Source: Comamonas testosteroni
GTDB lineage: Bacteria; Pseudomonadota; Gammaproteobacteria; Burkholderiales; Burkholderiaceae_C
DNA: 64,000 nt
Direction: 5' to 3'
NCBI RefSeq assembly: GCF_000761245.1
Contig: NZ_AWOR01000001.1
Location: 62,001 to 126,000 of the forward strand
Shown here: one piece after another, positions 46,392 to 54,604 of the stretch
How the letters are laid out: each line of letters starts with the position of its first letter
How positions within the stretch are numbered: position 1 is the stretch's first letter
Translations under genes and position numbers: made by a program
Notes under the pieces: model-generated
Seen by the model: only the letters and a program-made list of their open reading frames with translations
The model's database searches: none
Told to the model about the DNA's origin: nothing

Positions 46392-47525
46392 TCAGACCAC
46401 GTCGCGGTCCAGGCTTTCCTGGCCGGCACTTGCCGGGCTGATTCGCGTGGATTCCGGTCGCATGGGCATGGTCGAGGGACTGTGCTGCCGCTCGGGTTGC
46501 TGCGTGGCATCCATCACCTGGTCGCGCCCGCCGCTCTTGGCGCTGTAAAGCGCACTGTCGGCCGCTTTTATCCACTCGGTCACCGAGCCAAAACCCTCAT
46601 CGGCTGCAGCAACGCCGATACTCGCACTGATGTGCAGCTGTGGATATTCGCGAATGCGTATCTGAGCAATTTTCTCGCAAATACGCATGGCAACCGAATA
46701 TGCCTCCTTGGCCGTGGTGTGCTTGCAAAGCACGGTGAATTCATCGCCGCCGTAGCGCCCTGCAATATCGTTGCTGCGCAGGCTGTTTCTAATCGCCAGC
46801 CCGATCATTTTCAAAACATCGTCGCCCACAATATGGCCGTACAGATCATTCACGCTTTTGAAACGGTCAATGTCAATCACCAGCAGGCAGGTCTGCTCCT
46901 TGACGGTGCGGTGCTGGTGCAGCGCGGCACGGGCTTTCTTCCACCAGTAGTCGCGGCTGTATACCGTGGTCAGCGGATCAATGCGCCCCAGTAACTTGAG
47001 CTGCAGGTTCTGCCTGGCCAGAGTCTTGAGCATTCGGCTGTTGGACCAGCTTGCATAGGCGCTGTGCAAAATGATCAGCGGCAGCAGACTCAGTTGCACC
47101 GCCAGTGGTGCGTCCCATTGCGGGGTGGGCTTTATGGCGATGCTCATGAACAGCATGCCGCACAGCAGCGCGATCAAGGAAGGCAGCCAGCGGCGCTTCA
47201 AACCGGTATAGAAGCGGTCGGCCACGCCGATGGCCAGAATGCAGATGCTGGGCAGCAGGCTCCAGTGCATCAGAGAAATCCAGCAGCCGACGATCAGCGC
47301 ATCTATCAGAGAATTGAAATACTCCGCATGGAACTGATCCTGTTGCCGGCTCGAATGCAAAAAAGCAATATGCGGCCATAGCAGCGCACTGACCGTCGTG
47401 AATGCCCACCAGGCGAGATTGGTCGGGAGATATGACAGGCTCGCAGCCACCACCGCTCCGCCCAGTGCCATATAAGAGGCGCGCAGAGGGTAGGTCCGGC
47501 GGTGAATATCTCGATGCAAGGGCAT
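46392..47525 (-). CDS. MASE2-like membrane diguanylate cyclase
   Basis: This 377-residue protein has an N-terminal membrane domain (about residues 15-160, RRTYPLRASYMALGGAVVAASL; MASE2-like as in DgcC/AdrA) and a GGDEF domain. The active site reads GRYGGDEF (259-263) and the product-inhibition I-site RSND (250-253) is intact, so it probably makes c-di-GMP with feedback control. A ~35-residue disordered tail follows. It is convergent with the histidine kinase gene, ending 4 bp away. Confidence 0.9.
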   Translation of the reverse strand: MPLHRDIHRRTYPLRASYMALGGAVVAASLSYLPTNLAWWAFTTVSALLWPHIAFLHSSRQQDQFHAEYFNSLIDALIVGCWISLMHWSLLPSICILAIGVADRFYTGLKRRWLPSLIALLCGMLFMSIAIKPTPQWDAPLAVQLSLLPLIILHSAYASWSNSRMLKTLARQNLQLKLLGRIDPLTTVYSRDYWWKKARAALHQHRTVKEQTCLLVIDIDRFKSVNDLYGHIVGDDVLKMIGLAIRNSLRSNDIAGRYGGDEFTVLCKHTTAKEAYSVAMRICEKIAQIRIREYPQLHISASIGVAAADEGFGSVTEWIKAADSALYSAKSGGRDQVMDATQQPERQHSPSTMPMRPESTRISPASAGQESLDRDVV

Positions 47526-47652
47526 CTGGTGGAATTGGCTTAAGTCAAGGTTGCGAGAATAATCTAATTAATACAATTTGTATCAAGTATTGAGGGGCTT
47601 GCGCGGCATCCGCACCACACATGGCGGTTCAAAAATAAAGGCGTGCAAGTCC

Positions 47653-48153
47653 CTAATGATTGGGGACGGGCAAGGGCAGTGCGGTACTGAATTTGGCTCG
47701 CTTGATGCTGAAGAAGGCCTTGACATTGCGCACATTGGCATCCTGCGTGAACAGCTTCTGGCTCAATGCCAGGTAGGCGGGCATATCGATGCTGGCAATA
47801 ACGAGGATGAAGTCGGGGCCGGGAGAGACGCGCCAGCATTGCTGCACGCCGGGTTCGGCCACGGCTTTGTGCTCGAATTGCAGCAGTGAGCTGCTGTCTT
47901 GTCGGTCCAGCGAGACTTCCACAATGGCCTGCAGGCCATGACCGGTGAGGCGGGCGATGTGTTCGCTGCTCAGAATGGCGACTTGTTTCTCGATCAGGCC
48001 CAGCTCCTGCAGGCGCTTGACCCGGCGCAGGCAGGTAGGGGCAGACAGGTCGAGATGCCGGGCCAGGGCCTGGTTGCTCAGGCTGGCATCCAGCTGCAAT
48101 TGCTGTAGCAGTTGCAAGTCGATGTCGTCGAGATTGATGGAATTTTCATTCAT
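47653..48153 (-). CDS. Lrp/AsnC-family transcriptional regulator
   Basis: This 166-residue regulator has an N-terminal helix-turn-helix (LDDIDLQLLQQLQLDASLSNQALARHLDLSAPTCLRRVKRLQELGLI) and a C-terminal RAM ligand-binding domain (ending NVRNVKAFFSIKRAKFSTALPL). It is divergent from glmS over a 136-bp AT-rich gap with inverted repeats, so autoregulation and control of glmS are plausible. The effector is unknown. Confidence 0.92.
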   Translation of the reverse strand: MNENSINLDDIDLQLLQQLQLDASLSNQALARHLDLSAPTCLRRVKRLQELGLIEKQVAILSSEHIARLTGHGLQAIVEVSLDRQDSSSLLQFEHKAVAEPGVQQCWRVSPGPDFILVIASIDMPAYLALSQKLFTQDANVRNVKAFFSIKRAKFSTALPLPVPNH

Positions 48154-48163
48154 TTATATGAAT
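48148..48163. promoter_or_regulatory. Possible operator over the lrp-like start codon
   Basis: ATTCAT-TTAT-ATGAAT is a perfect 6-4-6 inverted repeat that covers the start codon of the Lrp/AsnC gene (ATG on the minus strand at 48151-48153). Confidence 0.45.
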
Positions 48164-48197
48164 TTTATTGAATAAATAATCAATATTCTAATTCGAT

Positions 48198-48241
48198 GAA
48201 ATTTTCAATCATTTCGTTGCTTTTATTGATTGAAAATTTTC
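48198..48241. promoter_or_regulatory. Large AT-rich inverted repeat in the lrp-glmS gap
   Basis: GAAATTTTCAATCA (48198-48211) and TGATTGAAAATTTTC (48227-48241) are complementary except for one extra A. The right arm overlaps a candidate -35 of glmS, fitting an Lrp-type operator. Confidence 0.55.
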
Positions 48242-48259
48242 CATTGCAACCGTTAGCAT
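48230..48259 (+). promoter_or_regulatory. Candidate glmS promoter
   Basis: TTGAAA (48230-48235), an 18-bp spacer and TAGCAT (48254-48259), about 30 bp upstream of the glmS ATG. No glmS ribozyme-like core is seen between it and the gene. Confidence 0.45.
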
Positions 48260-48289
48260 GCTCGCTCAAACAACCTAAGGTGTACCTCT

Positions 48290-50206
48290 ATGTGTGGCAT
48301 TGTTGCTGCGGTGTCTCATCGCAATATCGTTCCGGTTCTGGTCCAGGGTCTGCAGCGACTCGAGTATCGCGGTTATGACTCCTGTGGGGTGGCGGTGCAG
48401 GCCACTGACGCCAACGGCTTGAGCCTGGGGCTGCAGCGTGCGCGTTCCACCGCCCGCGTGGCCGAGCTGATGGAGCAGGTCAAGACCGAACATGTGGAAG
48501 GTTTCACCGGCATTGCCCATACCCGCTGGGCCACCCACGGCGAGCCTGCGGTGCGCAATGCCCATCCGCACTTCAGCCATGGCCCCGGCATCTCGCCCGT
48601 GGCCGATACCGATGCACCGGCACGCGTGGCCCTGGTGCACAACGGCATCATCGAGAACTACGAAGCCCTGCGCACCGAGCTGCAGGCCAAGGGCTATGTA
48701 TTTGCCAGCCAGACCGATACCGAGGTCATTGCGCACCTGGTGGACAGCCTCTACAGCGGCGATCTTTTCGAAGCCGTGCAGGCCGCGACGGCCCGTCTGC
48801 ATGGCGCCTATGCGATTGGCGTGATGCACCGGGACGAGCCCCAGCGCGTGGTCGGTGCCCGCGCCGGCTCGCCGCTGATTCTGGGTGTGGGCAAGGACGG
48901 CGCGGAGCATTTCCTGGCCAGCGACGCGATGGCGCTGGCGGGTGTGACCGACCAGATCGTGTACCTGGAAGAGGGCGATCTGATCGATCTGCAGCCGGGA
49001 CGCTACTGGGTCATCAGCAGGAGCGGCGAGCGCCTGACGGAGCAGCAGCGTCCGGTCAGGACCGTGATGGCTCACAGCGGCGCAGCCGAACTGGGCCCTT
49101 ATCGCCACTACATGCAAAAGGAAATCTTCGAGCAGCCGCGCGCCCTGGGCGATACGCTGGAAGGCCTGAAGAACATTGCCCCTGAGTTGTTTGACGGCGT
49201 CACCTCGGAAGGCAAGACCGGCGCGGCGGCTTGGCGCGTGTTCAAGGAGATCGACCGGGTCCTGATTCTGGCCTGCGGCACCAGCTATTACAGCGGCTGC
49301 ACGGCCAAGTACTGGATAGAGGCGATTGCCGGCATTCCCTGCAATGTGGAAGTGGCCAGCGAGTACCGCTATCGCACCAGCGTGCCCGATCCCAAGACGC
49401 TGATCGTGACCATCAGCCAGTCGGGCGAGACCGCTGATACATTGGCGGCCTTACGTCATGCCCAGAGCCTGGGCATGAAGCACAGCCTGACCATCTGCAA
49501 TGTGGCCACCAGCGCCATGGTGCGCGAGTGCGAGCTGGCCTATATCACGCGCGCCGGCGTGGAAATCGGCGTGGCATCGACCAAGGCCTTCACGACGCAG
49601 CTGGCCGGCCTGTTCCTGCTGACGCTGGCGCTTGCTCAGTCCAAGGGACGCCTGGCGGAAGACAAGGAGCAGCAATATCTGACGGCCATGCGCCACCTTC
49701 CCGTTGCCCTGCAATCCGTGCTGGCGCTGGAGCCGCAAATCATCAGCTGGGCTGAAGACTTTGCGAAAAAAGAAAACGCACTGTTCCTGGGTCGCGGCAT
49801 TCACTACCCCATTGCACTGGAAGGTGCACTCAAGCTCAAGGAAATCAGCTACATCCACGCCGAGGCCTATCCCGCCGGCGAGCTCAAGCATGGCCCGCTG
49901 GCACTGGTGGACAGCCAGATGCCTGTGGTCACCGTGGCACCCAACGACGAACTGCTGGAAAAGCTCAAGAGCAATATGCAGGAAGTGCGTGCCCGCGGCG
50001 GCGTCCTTTATGTGCTGGCCGATGCCAAGACCAATATCGAAAGCAGCGAAGGCATGCATGTGATCCGCATGCCCGAGAACTATGGTGCCCTGAGCCCCAT
50101 CCTGCACGTGGTGCCGCTGCAGCTGCTGGCCTATCACACGGCGGTGGCACGCGGCACCGATGTGGACAAGCCGCGCAACCTGGCCAAGTCGGTCACGGTG
50201 GAATAA
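48290..50206 (+). CDS. glmS: Glutamine--fructose-6-phosphate aminotransferase (isomerizing)
   Basis: This 638-residue enzyme makes glucosamine-6-phosphate. The N-terminal glutaminase domain begins MCGIVAAVS with the catalytic Cys2, and shows [22 protein letters not shown] and HNGIIENY. Two SIS isomerase domains follow ([81 protein letters not shown]). The C-terminus is [15 protein letters not shown]. An AAGG site precedes the ATG at 48290. Confidence 0.98.
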   Translation: MCGIVAAVSHRNIVPVLVQGLQRLEYRGYDSCGVAVQATDANGLSLGLQRARSTARVAELMEQVKTEHVEGFTGIAHTRWATHGEPAVRNAHPHFSHGPGISPVADTDAPARVALVHNGIIENYEALRTELQAKGYVFASQTDTEVIAHLVDSLYSGDLFEAVQAATARLHGAYAIGVMHRDEPQRVVGARAGSPLILGVGKDGAEHFLASDAMALAGVTDQIVYLEEGDLIDLQPGRYWVISRSGERLTEQQRPVRTVMAHSGAAELGPYRHYMQKEIFEQPRALGDTLEGLKNIAPELFDGVTSEGKTGAAAWRVFKEIDRVLILACGTSYYSGCTAKYWIEAIAGIPCNVEVASEYRYRTSVPDPKTLIVTISQSGETADTLAALRHAQSLGMKHSLTICNVATSAMVRECELAYITRAGVEIGVASTKAFTTQLAGLFLLTLALAQSKGRLAEDKEQQYLTAMRHLPVALQSVLALEPQIISWAEDFAKKENALFLGRGIHYPIALEGALKLKEISYIHAEAYPAGELKHGPLALVDSQMPVVTVAPNDELLEKLKSNMQEVRARGGVLYVLADAKTNIESSEGMHVIRMPENYGALSPILHVVPLQLLAYHTAVARGTDVDKPRNLAKSVTVE

Positions 50207-50220
50207 GCCTATTGCTTCGT

Positions 50221-50262
50221 GCCACGAAAAAGCGCTCCATGGGAGCGCTTTTTTGTTGTGGC
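50221..50262 (+). terminator. Terminator of glmS
   Basis: AAAAAGCGCTCC (50227-50238) and GGAGCGCTTTTT (50242-50253) form a 12-bp stem, extended by outer GCCAC/GTGGC, with a T-run. Confidence 0.92.
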
Positions 50263-50293
50263 ATTGCAGGTGGATGGCTGGCTTCAGCGCTGG

Positions 50294-50416
50294 CTAGACT
50301 CCTGCTGCCTTGAAGACCCGGCGCAGTACCTGCATGGGCAGAAATTTCACGCGGCGGCGTTTGAGTTCATGTCGGTAGAGGCGCTCCCTCTCAATGAAGT
50401 TGATTTTTTCTTTCAT
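50294..50416 (-). CDS. Possible small basic protein (40 aa)
   Basis: In the 398-bp gap after glmS, an ATG frame at 50416 encodes 40 residues (MKEKINFIERERLYRH..., ending VLRRVFKAAGV). It is very basic with a likely amphipathic helix, and its codons favour GC-ending CGC/CTG forms as in the neighbours. There is no good ribosome-binding site and no recognised family. It could be a real small gene, the remnant of one, or chance. Apart from terminators at each end, the rest of 50263-50563 shows nothing else. Confidence 0.28.
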   Translation of the reverse strand: MKEKINFIERERLYRHELKRRRVKFLPMQVLRRVFKAAGV

Positions 50417-50563
50417 TGCGATGTGTCTGGATGGCTAACCCAACTAATCTAACAGCGTAGTGCGCATTTTTCGTAACACCCTGTCAGAGGGATTCGACAT
50501 CCACACCCCGGCGCTGAAGTCCGCATGTCCTGGCATGCATGCAGCCATCCTGGCTCGCCCATG

Positions 50564-50589
50564 ACAAACGCCCCTTTCGGGGCGTTTGT
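50564..50589 (-). terminator. Terminator of the second TRAP operon
   Basis: ACAAACGCCCC (50564-50574) and GGGGCGTTTGT (50579-50589) form a perfect 11-bp stem with a TTTC loop just downstream of the dctM-like stop. The trailing T-run is short. Confidence 0.75.
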
Positions 50590-50604
50590 GCAGAGCGATT
50601 TTGC

Positions 50605-51900
50605 TTACATATTATTGGGCAGCACGGTCACGATCTGCGGGAAGAACCACAGTATGACCAGTGCCAGCACCATCAGCAGGAAGTACGGTGCGCAGACGCG
50701 GGCCAGATAGGTGATCTGCTTGCCCGTCATGCCCTGGAGCACGAACAGGTTGAAGCCCACCGGTGGCGTGATCTGGGCGGTCTCCACCGTGATCACTAGA
50801 AAGATGCCGAACCACAGGGGGTCGATTCCTGCGGCCTGGATGATGGGCAGAACCACGCTGGAGGTCAGCACAATGGTGGAGATGCCGTCCAGAAAGCAGC
50901 CGATGAGAATGTAGAACAGGCCCAGCACCGCAATCAGCATGGCAGGCGACAGGTTCAGGCTGCCCACGTATTGGGCCAACTGGCGTGGCAGACCGATATA
51001 GCCCATGGACAAGGTCATGAAGGCTGCACCGGCGAGGATCAGCGCAATCATGCAGTACAGACGGGTGGCTCCGAACAGCGATTCCTTGAAGTTCTTCCAG
51101 CTCAGAGCTCCTTGCAGGGCTGACAGAATCAGCGCTCCCATCACGCCTATGCCGGCCGCTTCGGTCGCCGTGGCAATGCCGCTGTAGATGCTGGCAATCA
51201 CGCCCGAGATCAGCAGCACGACGGGGATCAGGTGCCGCGACTCGTAGACTTTTTGCCTGAAGCTCATGGAGCTGTCGGCCTTGGGCACCTTGTCCGGGTT
51301 CATCAGGGCCCAGACCACGATCCAGCCGCTGAACATCAGTGCCAGCATGATGCCTGGCAGCACGCCCGCCATGAAGAGCTTGGAGATCGACAGCTCGGCC
51401 GACACGCCATAGACGATCAAGATGATGGAGGGCGGGATCAGCAGACCCAGTGTGGCGGGGCCTCCCAGCGAGCCGATCACCATGTTCTCGGGATAGCCGC
51501 GTTTGCGCAGCTCGGGCACATTCATCTTGCCCACGGTGGCGCAGGTGGCGGCCGAGGAGCCGGAGACCGCCGCAAAAATCGTGCAGCCGATGACATTGGT
51601 GTGCAGCAGGCGGCCCGGCAGCGCATTGACCCAGGGCGCCAGACCGCGAAACATGCTCTCGGACAGATTGGTGCGGTAGAGAATCTCGCCCATCCAGACA
51701 AACAGCGGCAAGGCCGTCAAGGTCCAGCTGCTCGCAGAGCCCCAGATGGTCATGGCCATGGCATCGCCCGCAGCGCGCGCGGTGAAGAATTCCATGCCGA
51801 ACCAGGCAACGCCTGCCAGAGTCAGTCCGACCCAGACACCGCCGCCAAGCAGGACCAGCAGTACCACGATCAGTGCAATGCTTGCGGTGATTTCATTCAT
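50605..51900 (-). CDS. TRAP transporter large permease subunit (second system)
   Basis: This 431-residue DctM-family protein has about 12 helices. Features are LTALPLFVWMGEILYRTNLSESMF, GCTIFAAVSGSSAATCATVGKMNVPEL, GSLGGPATLGLLIPPSIILIVYG and TVETAQITPPVGFNLFVLQGM. It overlaps the small-subunit gene by 8 bp, the normal close coupling that the first TRAP operon lacks. It belongs to a GntR-linked locus next to the 5-oxoproline genes, but the ligand is unknown. Confidence 0.93.
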   Translation of the reverse strand: MNEITASIALIVVLLVLLGGGVWVGLTLAGVAWFGMEFFTARAAGDAMAMTIWGSASSWTLTALPLFVWMGEILYRTNLSESMFRGLAPWVNALPGRLLHTNVIGCTIFAAVSGSSAATCATVGKMNVPELRKRGYPENMVIGSLGGPATLGLLIPPSIILIVYGVSAELSISKLFMAGVLPGIMLALMFSGWIVVWALMNPDKVPKADSSMSFRQKVYESRHLIPVVLLISGVIASIYSGIATATEAAGIGVMGALILSALQGALSWKNFKESLFGATRLYCMIALILAGAAFMTLSMGYIGLPRQLAQYVGSLNLSPAMLIAVLGLFYILIGCFLDGISTIVLTSSVVLPIIQAAGIDPLWFGIFLVITVETAQITPPVGFNLFVLQGMTGKQITYLARVCAPYFLLMVLALVILWFFPQIVTVLPNNM

Positions 51901-52399
51901 GAGGGGTTCCCTCCTTCTCTACCGCCTTGCGTTTGCCCAGCAGCTCCAGCACCAGTTCGTCGCAGAACGCGATGAAGAAAACAATCGTGCCCAGAGCCAT
52001 GAAAATCTGCGGAATCCACATCGGTGTGGCGTCTATGCCCACGGAGATGTCTTCGATCTCCCAGGACTGCCAGACCAGGCGCGTGGAATAGAAAGCCAGA
52101 AAGGCCGAAAGAATGGTGGCGATGCCAAGGGCGGTCAGCTCCAGCGCCTTGTAGGCCTTGCCCTTGAGTGCACCGAGCAGCAGGGTGACGCGGATATGTT
52201 CACCTTTCTTCAAGGTGCTGGCCAGGGCCATGAAGCCGGCGCCCGCCATGGCGTAGCCTGCGTAGGCATCGGTGCCCGGGGCGCTGAAGCCAAAGAGTCG
52301 GCTGGTGATGGTCAGAAGCACCATCGCCAGCACGCCGATCATGGCGATGCCGGCAAGCCAGGCACTGCCGTCATAGAGGCCGTTGAGTAACTTGCGCAT
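51893..52399 (-). CDS. TRAP transporter small permease subunit (second system)
   Basis: This 168-residue protein has four predicted helices (AGIAMIGVLAMVLLTITSRLFGF, AYAGYAMAGAGFMALASTLKKGEHIRVTLLL, ALGIATILSAFLAFYSTRLVWQSWE, WIPQIFMALGTIVFFIAFCDELV) and matches the DctQ layout. It is encoded between the binding protein and large permease genes, overlapping the latter. Confidence 0.88.
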   Translation of the reverse strand: MRKLLNGLYDGSAWLAGIAMIGVLAMVLLTITSRLFGFSAPGTDAYAGYAMAGAGFMALASTLKKGEHIRVTLLLGALKGKAYKALELTALGIATILSAFLAFYSTRLVWQSWEIEDISVGIDATPMWIPQIFMALGTIVFFIAFCDELVLELLGKRKAVEKEGTPHE

Positions 52400-52478
52400 G
52401 CTTGTCTTCCTGAGGGGATGAGGTCATCGGCCACCGGCCCCGAATGCCGGGGCCGGGCGAGCCGATGCAATCTGCGCC

Positions 52479-53462
52479 TTACTTGCCAGCCTTGTAGCCG
52501 TCGAGAATGGCCTGGCCGTCAGCGCCGGCCTTGTCCGTCCATTCCTTGATCACGGTCGCACCGATCTTGCCCAGATCTGCCTTGAGCTGGGCGGAGGGCT
52601 GCTCGACCTGCATGCCGCCTTGCTTGAGGGCGGCAATCGAGCGCGCATCCACTTCCCTGGACTCTTTCCAGCCGCGCTGCTCGGCGGCGGCAGCGGCCTT
52701 GAGCACGGCCTCCTGCGTGCTCTTGTCCAGTGCGCCAAAGGCCTTCTTGCTCACGGTCACGGCATTCTTGGGAATCCAGGCCTGCACGTTGTAGTAGTAC
52801 TTCAGGCTTTCAAACAGCTTGTTGTCGGCACCGGTTGCGCTGGAGGTGATCAGGCCATCCACCACGCCGGTCGCCAGAGCCTGGGACAGCTCGGCCTCCT
52901 GCACGGTCACGGGCTGGGCGCCGATCAGCTCGCCAATGCGGGCTGTGGTCGGGGAGTAGACGCGCCACTTCATGCCCTTGAGATCGGCCGCGGAGTTGAC
53001 GGGCTTCTTGGTGTAGATGCCCTGGGGAGGCCAGGCCACGGAATACAGCAGCACCTGTCCCTGCTTGTCCAGCAGCTTTTGCAGTGCGGGTTTCTGGGCC
53101 TGGTAGAGCTTGTAGGCATCCTCATAGTTGCTCACGAGAAACGGCAGTCCGTCGGTGCCGAAGATCTGCGACTCGTTCTGAAAGCTCACCAGAAAGAACT
53201 CGCCCATCTGTGCGTTGCCGGTTTGCACGGCCCGCTTGATTTCGGGCATCTTGAACAGCGATGCACCAAAGTGCGGCGTGATCTTGAGCTTGCCGCCCGT
53301 GGCGGCATCCACATCCTTCACGAACAGTTCGTTGTTCTTGGAGTGAAAGTTTCCAGGCCCGTATGCGGTGGCGAAATCCCACTTGGTTTGTGCCATGGCA
53401 TGACCGGCAATGCCGATGCCGGCGAGCAAGGTGGCGGTGGCGCAGAAAAGGCGACGCTTCAT
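52479..53462 (-). CDS. TRAP transporter substrate-binding protein (second system)
   Basis: This 327-residue DctP-family protein has signal peptide MKRRLFCATATLLAGIGIAGHAMAQ. LKGMKWRVYSPTTARIGELIGAQPVTVQEAELSQALATGVVDGLITS is the ligand-binding core, where the usual ALQTG-x-VDG element reads ALATGVVDG. It is first in the TRAP operon. Two GntR-type motifs lie 66 and 155 bp upstream of its start, so the divergent-side regulator probably controls it. Confidence 0.92.
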   Translation of the reverse strand: MKRRLFCATATLLAGIGIAGHAMAQTKWDFATAYGPGNFHSKNNELFVKDVDAATGGKLKITPHFGASLFKMPEIKRAVQTGNAQMGEFFLVSFQNESQIFGTDGLPFLVSNYEDAYKLYQAQKPALQKLLDKQGQVLLYSVAWPPQGIYTKKPVNSAADLKGMKWRVYSPTTARIGELIGAQPVTVQEAELSQALATGVVDGLITSSATGADNKLFESLKYYYNVQAWIPKNAVTVSKKAFGALDKSTQEAVLKAAAAAEQRGWKESREVDARSIAALKQGGMQVEQPSAQLKADLGKIGATVIKEWTDKAGADGQAILDGYKAGK

Positions 53463-53527
53463 GAAAACTCCTCGGATAAGAGATGCGGACGAATGAACTC
53501 AGGCAAGAGTTGTGCCAAAAGTAGCAT

Positions 53528-53539
53528 TTGTCTCAACAA
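53528..53539. promoter_or_regulatory. Degenerate GntR-type site upstream of the TRAP operon
   Basis: TTGTCTCAACAA is an imperfect version of the TTGTTSAACAA motif found at two other places around gntR. It is 66 bp upstream of the TRAP binding-protein start codon. Confidence 0.4.
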
Positions 53540-53616
53540 GTATCCATGAGGGATTTCAACGAGTTTTTATGAAGCGTAGGGCGTTGTCTTTATGGTCGCT
53601 AGTGAGAAGTGAGGGA

Positions 53617-53627
53617 TTGTTGAACAA
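53617..53627. promoter_or_regulatory. Predicted GntR operator 1
   Basis: TTGTTGAACAA, an 11-bp palindrome, lies 7 bp beyond the gntR stop in the upstream region of the TRAP operon. It is the exact reverse complement of the site at 54459-54469. Confidence 0.6.
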
Positions 53628-53633
53628 AAATGA

Positions 53634-54311
53634 TCAGGGAGCCTTGATTCCTGCTTCTGCCAGACGCCGGGCATAGGCGGCCAAAATGATGCGCTCCGAG
53701 TGCACCAGATAGGCACTGAGTTCCTGCGCCGCCTCTGCGGGCCTGCCGGCTTCGAAGATCTGCAAGATCTTCAGGTTCATGCTCACATAGGGTGCATGCA
53801 GAAAATGCGGGTCGCGCAGCAGGCCGAAGGCCAGGCGCAGCTCCGCCAGCAGGTGCGAGAACATCTCGTTGAGGCGTTCGCTGTCGGCCAGGGCCACAAT
53901 GGCTTTGTGAAACGCCATATTGGCGGTACCCACCTCGGACCAGTCCTCGGCCTCGCTGTGCCGCTGGCCGCTTTCCACGGCCTCGCGCATCCGCGTCAGT
54001 GCCGGGTGCATGGGGTAAGCCTGTGCAAGGGCCTGGCACTCGATCATGCGCCGCACGCGATAGATATCGATGATGGACGCCATGCTGGGCACGGCCACCG
54101 ATACGCCCTTGTTGGGCTCATGCACCAGCAGACCTTCCTTGGTCAGCATGCGGAACACCTCGCGCAAGGTGTTGCGCGAAATATCCAGCGCTTCGCTCAG
54201 TGCCGCTTCGGACAGACGCTGGCCCGGGCTCAGCACGCCCTTGACCAGCTGGCTGCGTATTTCTTCGGCGATGCGTTCGGTCAGGTTCTGGACCTCTGCG
54301 GCGACTTTCAT
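53634..54311 (-). CDS. GntR-family regulator with FCD domain
   Basis: This 225-residue regulator has an N-terminal winged helix (AEEIRSQLVKGVLSPGQRLSEAALSEALDISRNTLREVFRMLTKEGLLVHEPNKGVSVAV) and a C-terminal FCD ligand domain (IYRVRRMIECQALAQAY, NMAFHKAIVALADSERLNEMF, YLVHSERIILAAYARR). The ATG at 54311 is chosen. It lies between the TRAP operon, same strand downstream, and the divergent 5-oxoproline operon. Shared palindromes on both sides suggest it controls both, perhaps with 5-oxoproline or a related acid as effector; that is inference. Confidence 0.92.
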   Translation of the reverse strand: MKVAAEVQNLTERIAEEIRSQLVKGVLSPGQRLSEAALSEALDISRNTLREVFRMLTKEGLLVHEPNKGVSVAVPSMASIIDIYRVRRMIECQALAQAYPMHPALTRMREAVESGQRHSEAEDWSEVGTANMAFHKAIVALADSERLNEMFSHLLAELRLAFGLLRDPHFLHAPYVSMNLKILQIFEAGRPAEAAQELSAYLVHSERIILAAYARRLAEAGIKAP

Positions 54312-54415
54312 GGCGTTCCCTTTTGGCTGTCGCCAGAGTGTAGCCATCGTTCTGTTGACTCAGAGAAGTCCCAAAGAGTGGTGATACCTAGGGTTTGCTC
54401 TATTACAAAGTCTAT

Positions 54416-54430
54416 TTGTTCTGCAAACAA
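54416..54430. promoter_or_regulatory. Additional TTGTT/AACAA half-site pair
   Basis: TTGTT-ctgca-AACAA has the same half-sites as the predicted operators but a 5-bp spacer. It lies in the gntR-DUF969 divergent gap (54312-54604), whose other content is AT-rich promoter-like sequence. Confidence 0.35.
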
Positions 54431-54458
54431 TTTCATTTGTGGAATAAATCTAAATAGA

Positions 54459-54469
54459 TTGTTCAACAA
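54459..54469. promoter_or_regulatory. Predicted GntR operator 2
   Basis: TTGTTCAACAA (ATTGTTCAACAAT with flanks, 54458-54470) is a palindrome in the divergent gap between gntR and the 5-oxoproline operon. Confidence 0.6.
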
Positions 54470-54604
54470 TTTGAGGGGTGAAGCAGATCTGACACAGAGC
54501 TGCCCAGCCTTCTTCAAAAGAGCTGGGCGGGGTTGCCGAGAGCGTTCCCGTCTTTGATAGAGCCCGCCGCGCAGCGGATCAGGGCGTGATTTCCGGAGGC
54601 TTCC

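Noticed and set aside
48260..48289. glmS ribozyme upstream of glmS
   Set aside because: The short leader lacks the conserved glmS ribozyme core, and the ribozyme is not expected in this group.
50219..50452. 77-codon plus-strand frame after glmS
   Set aside because: It starts inside the glmS terminator and has no ribosome-binding site or family resemblance.
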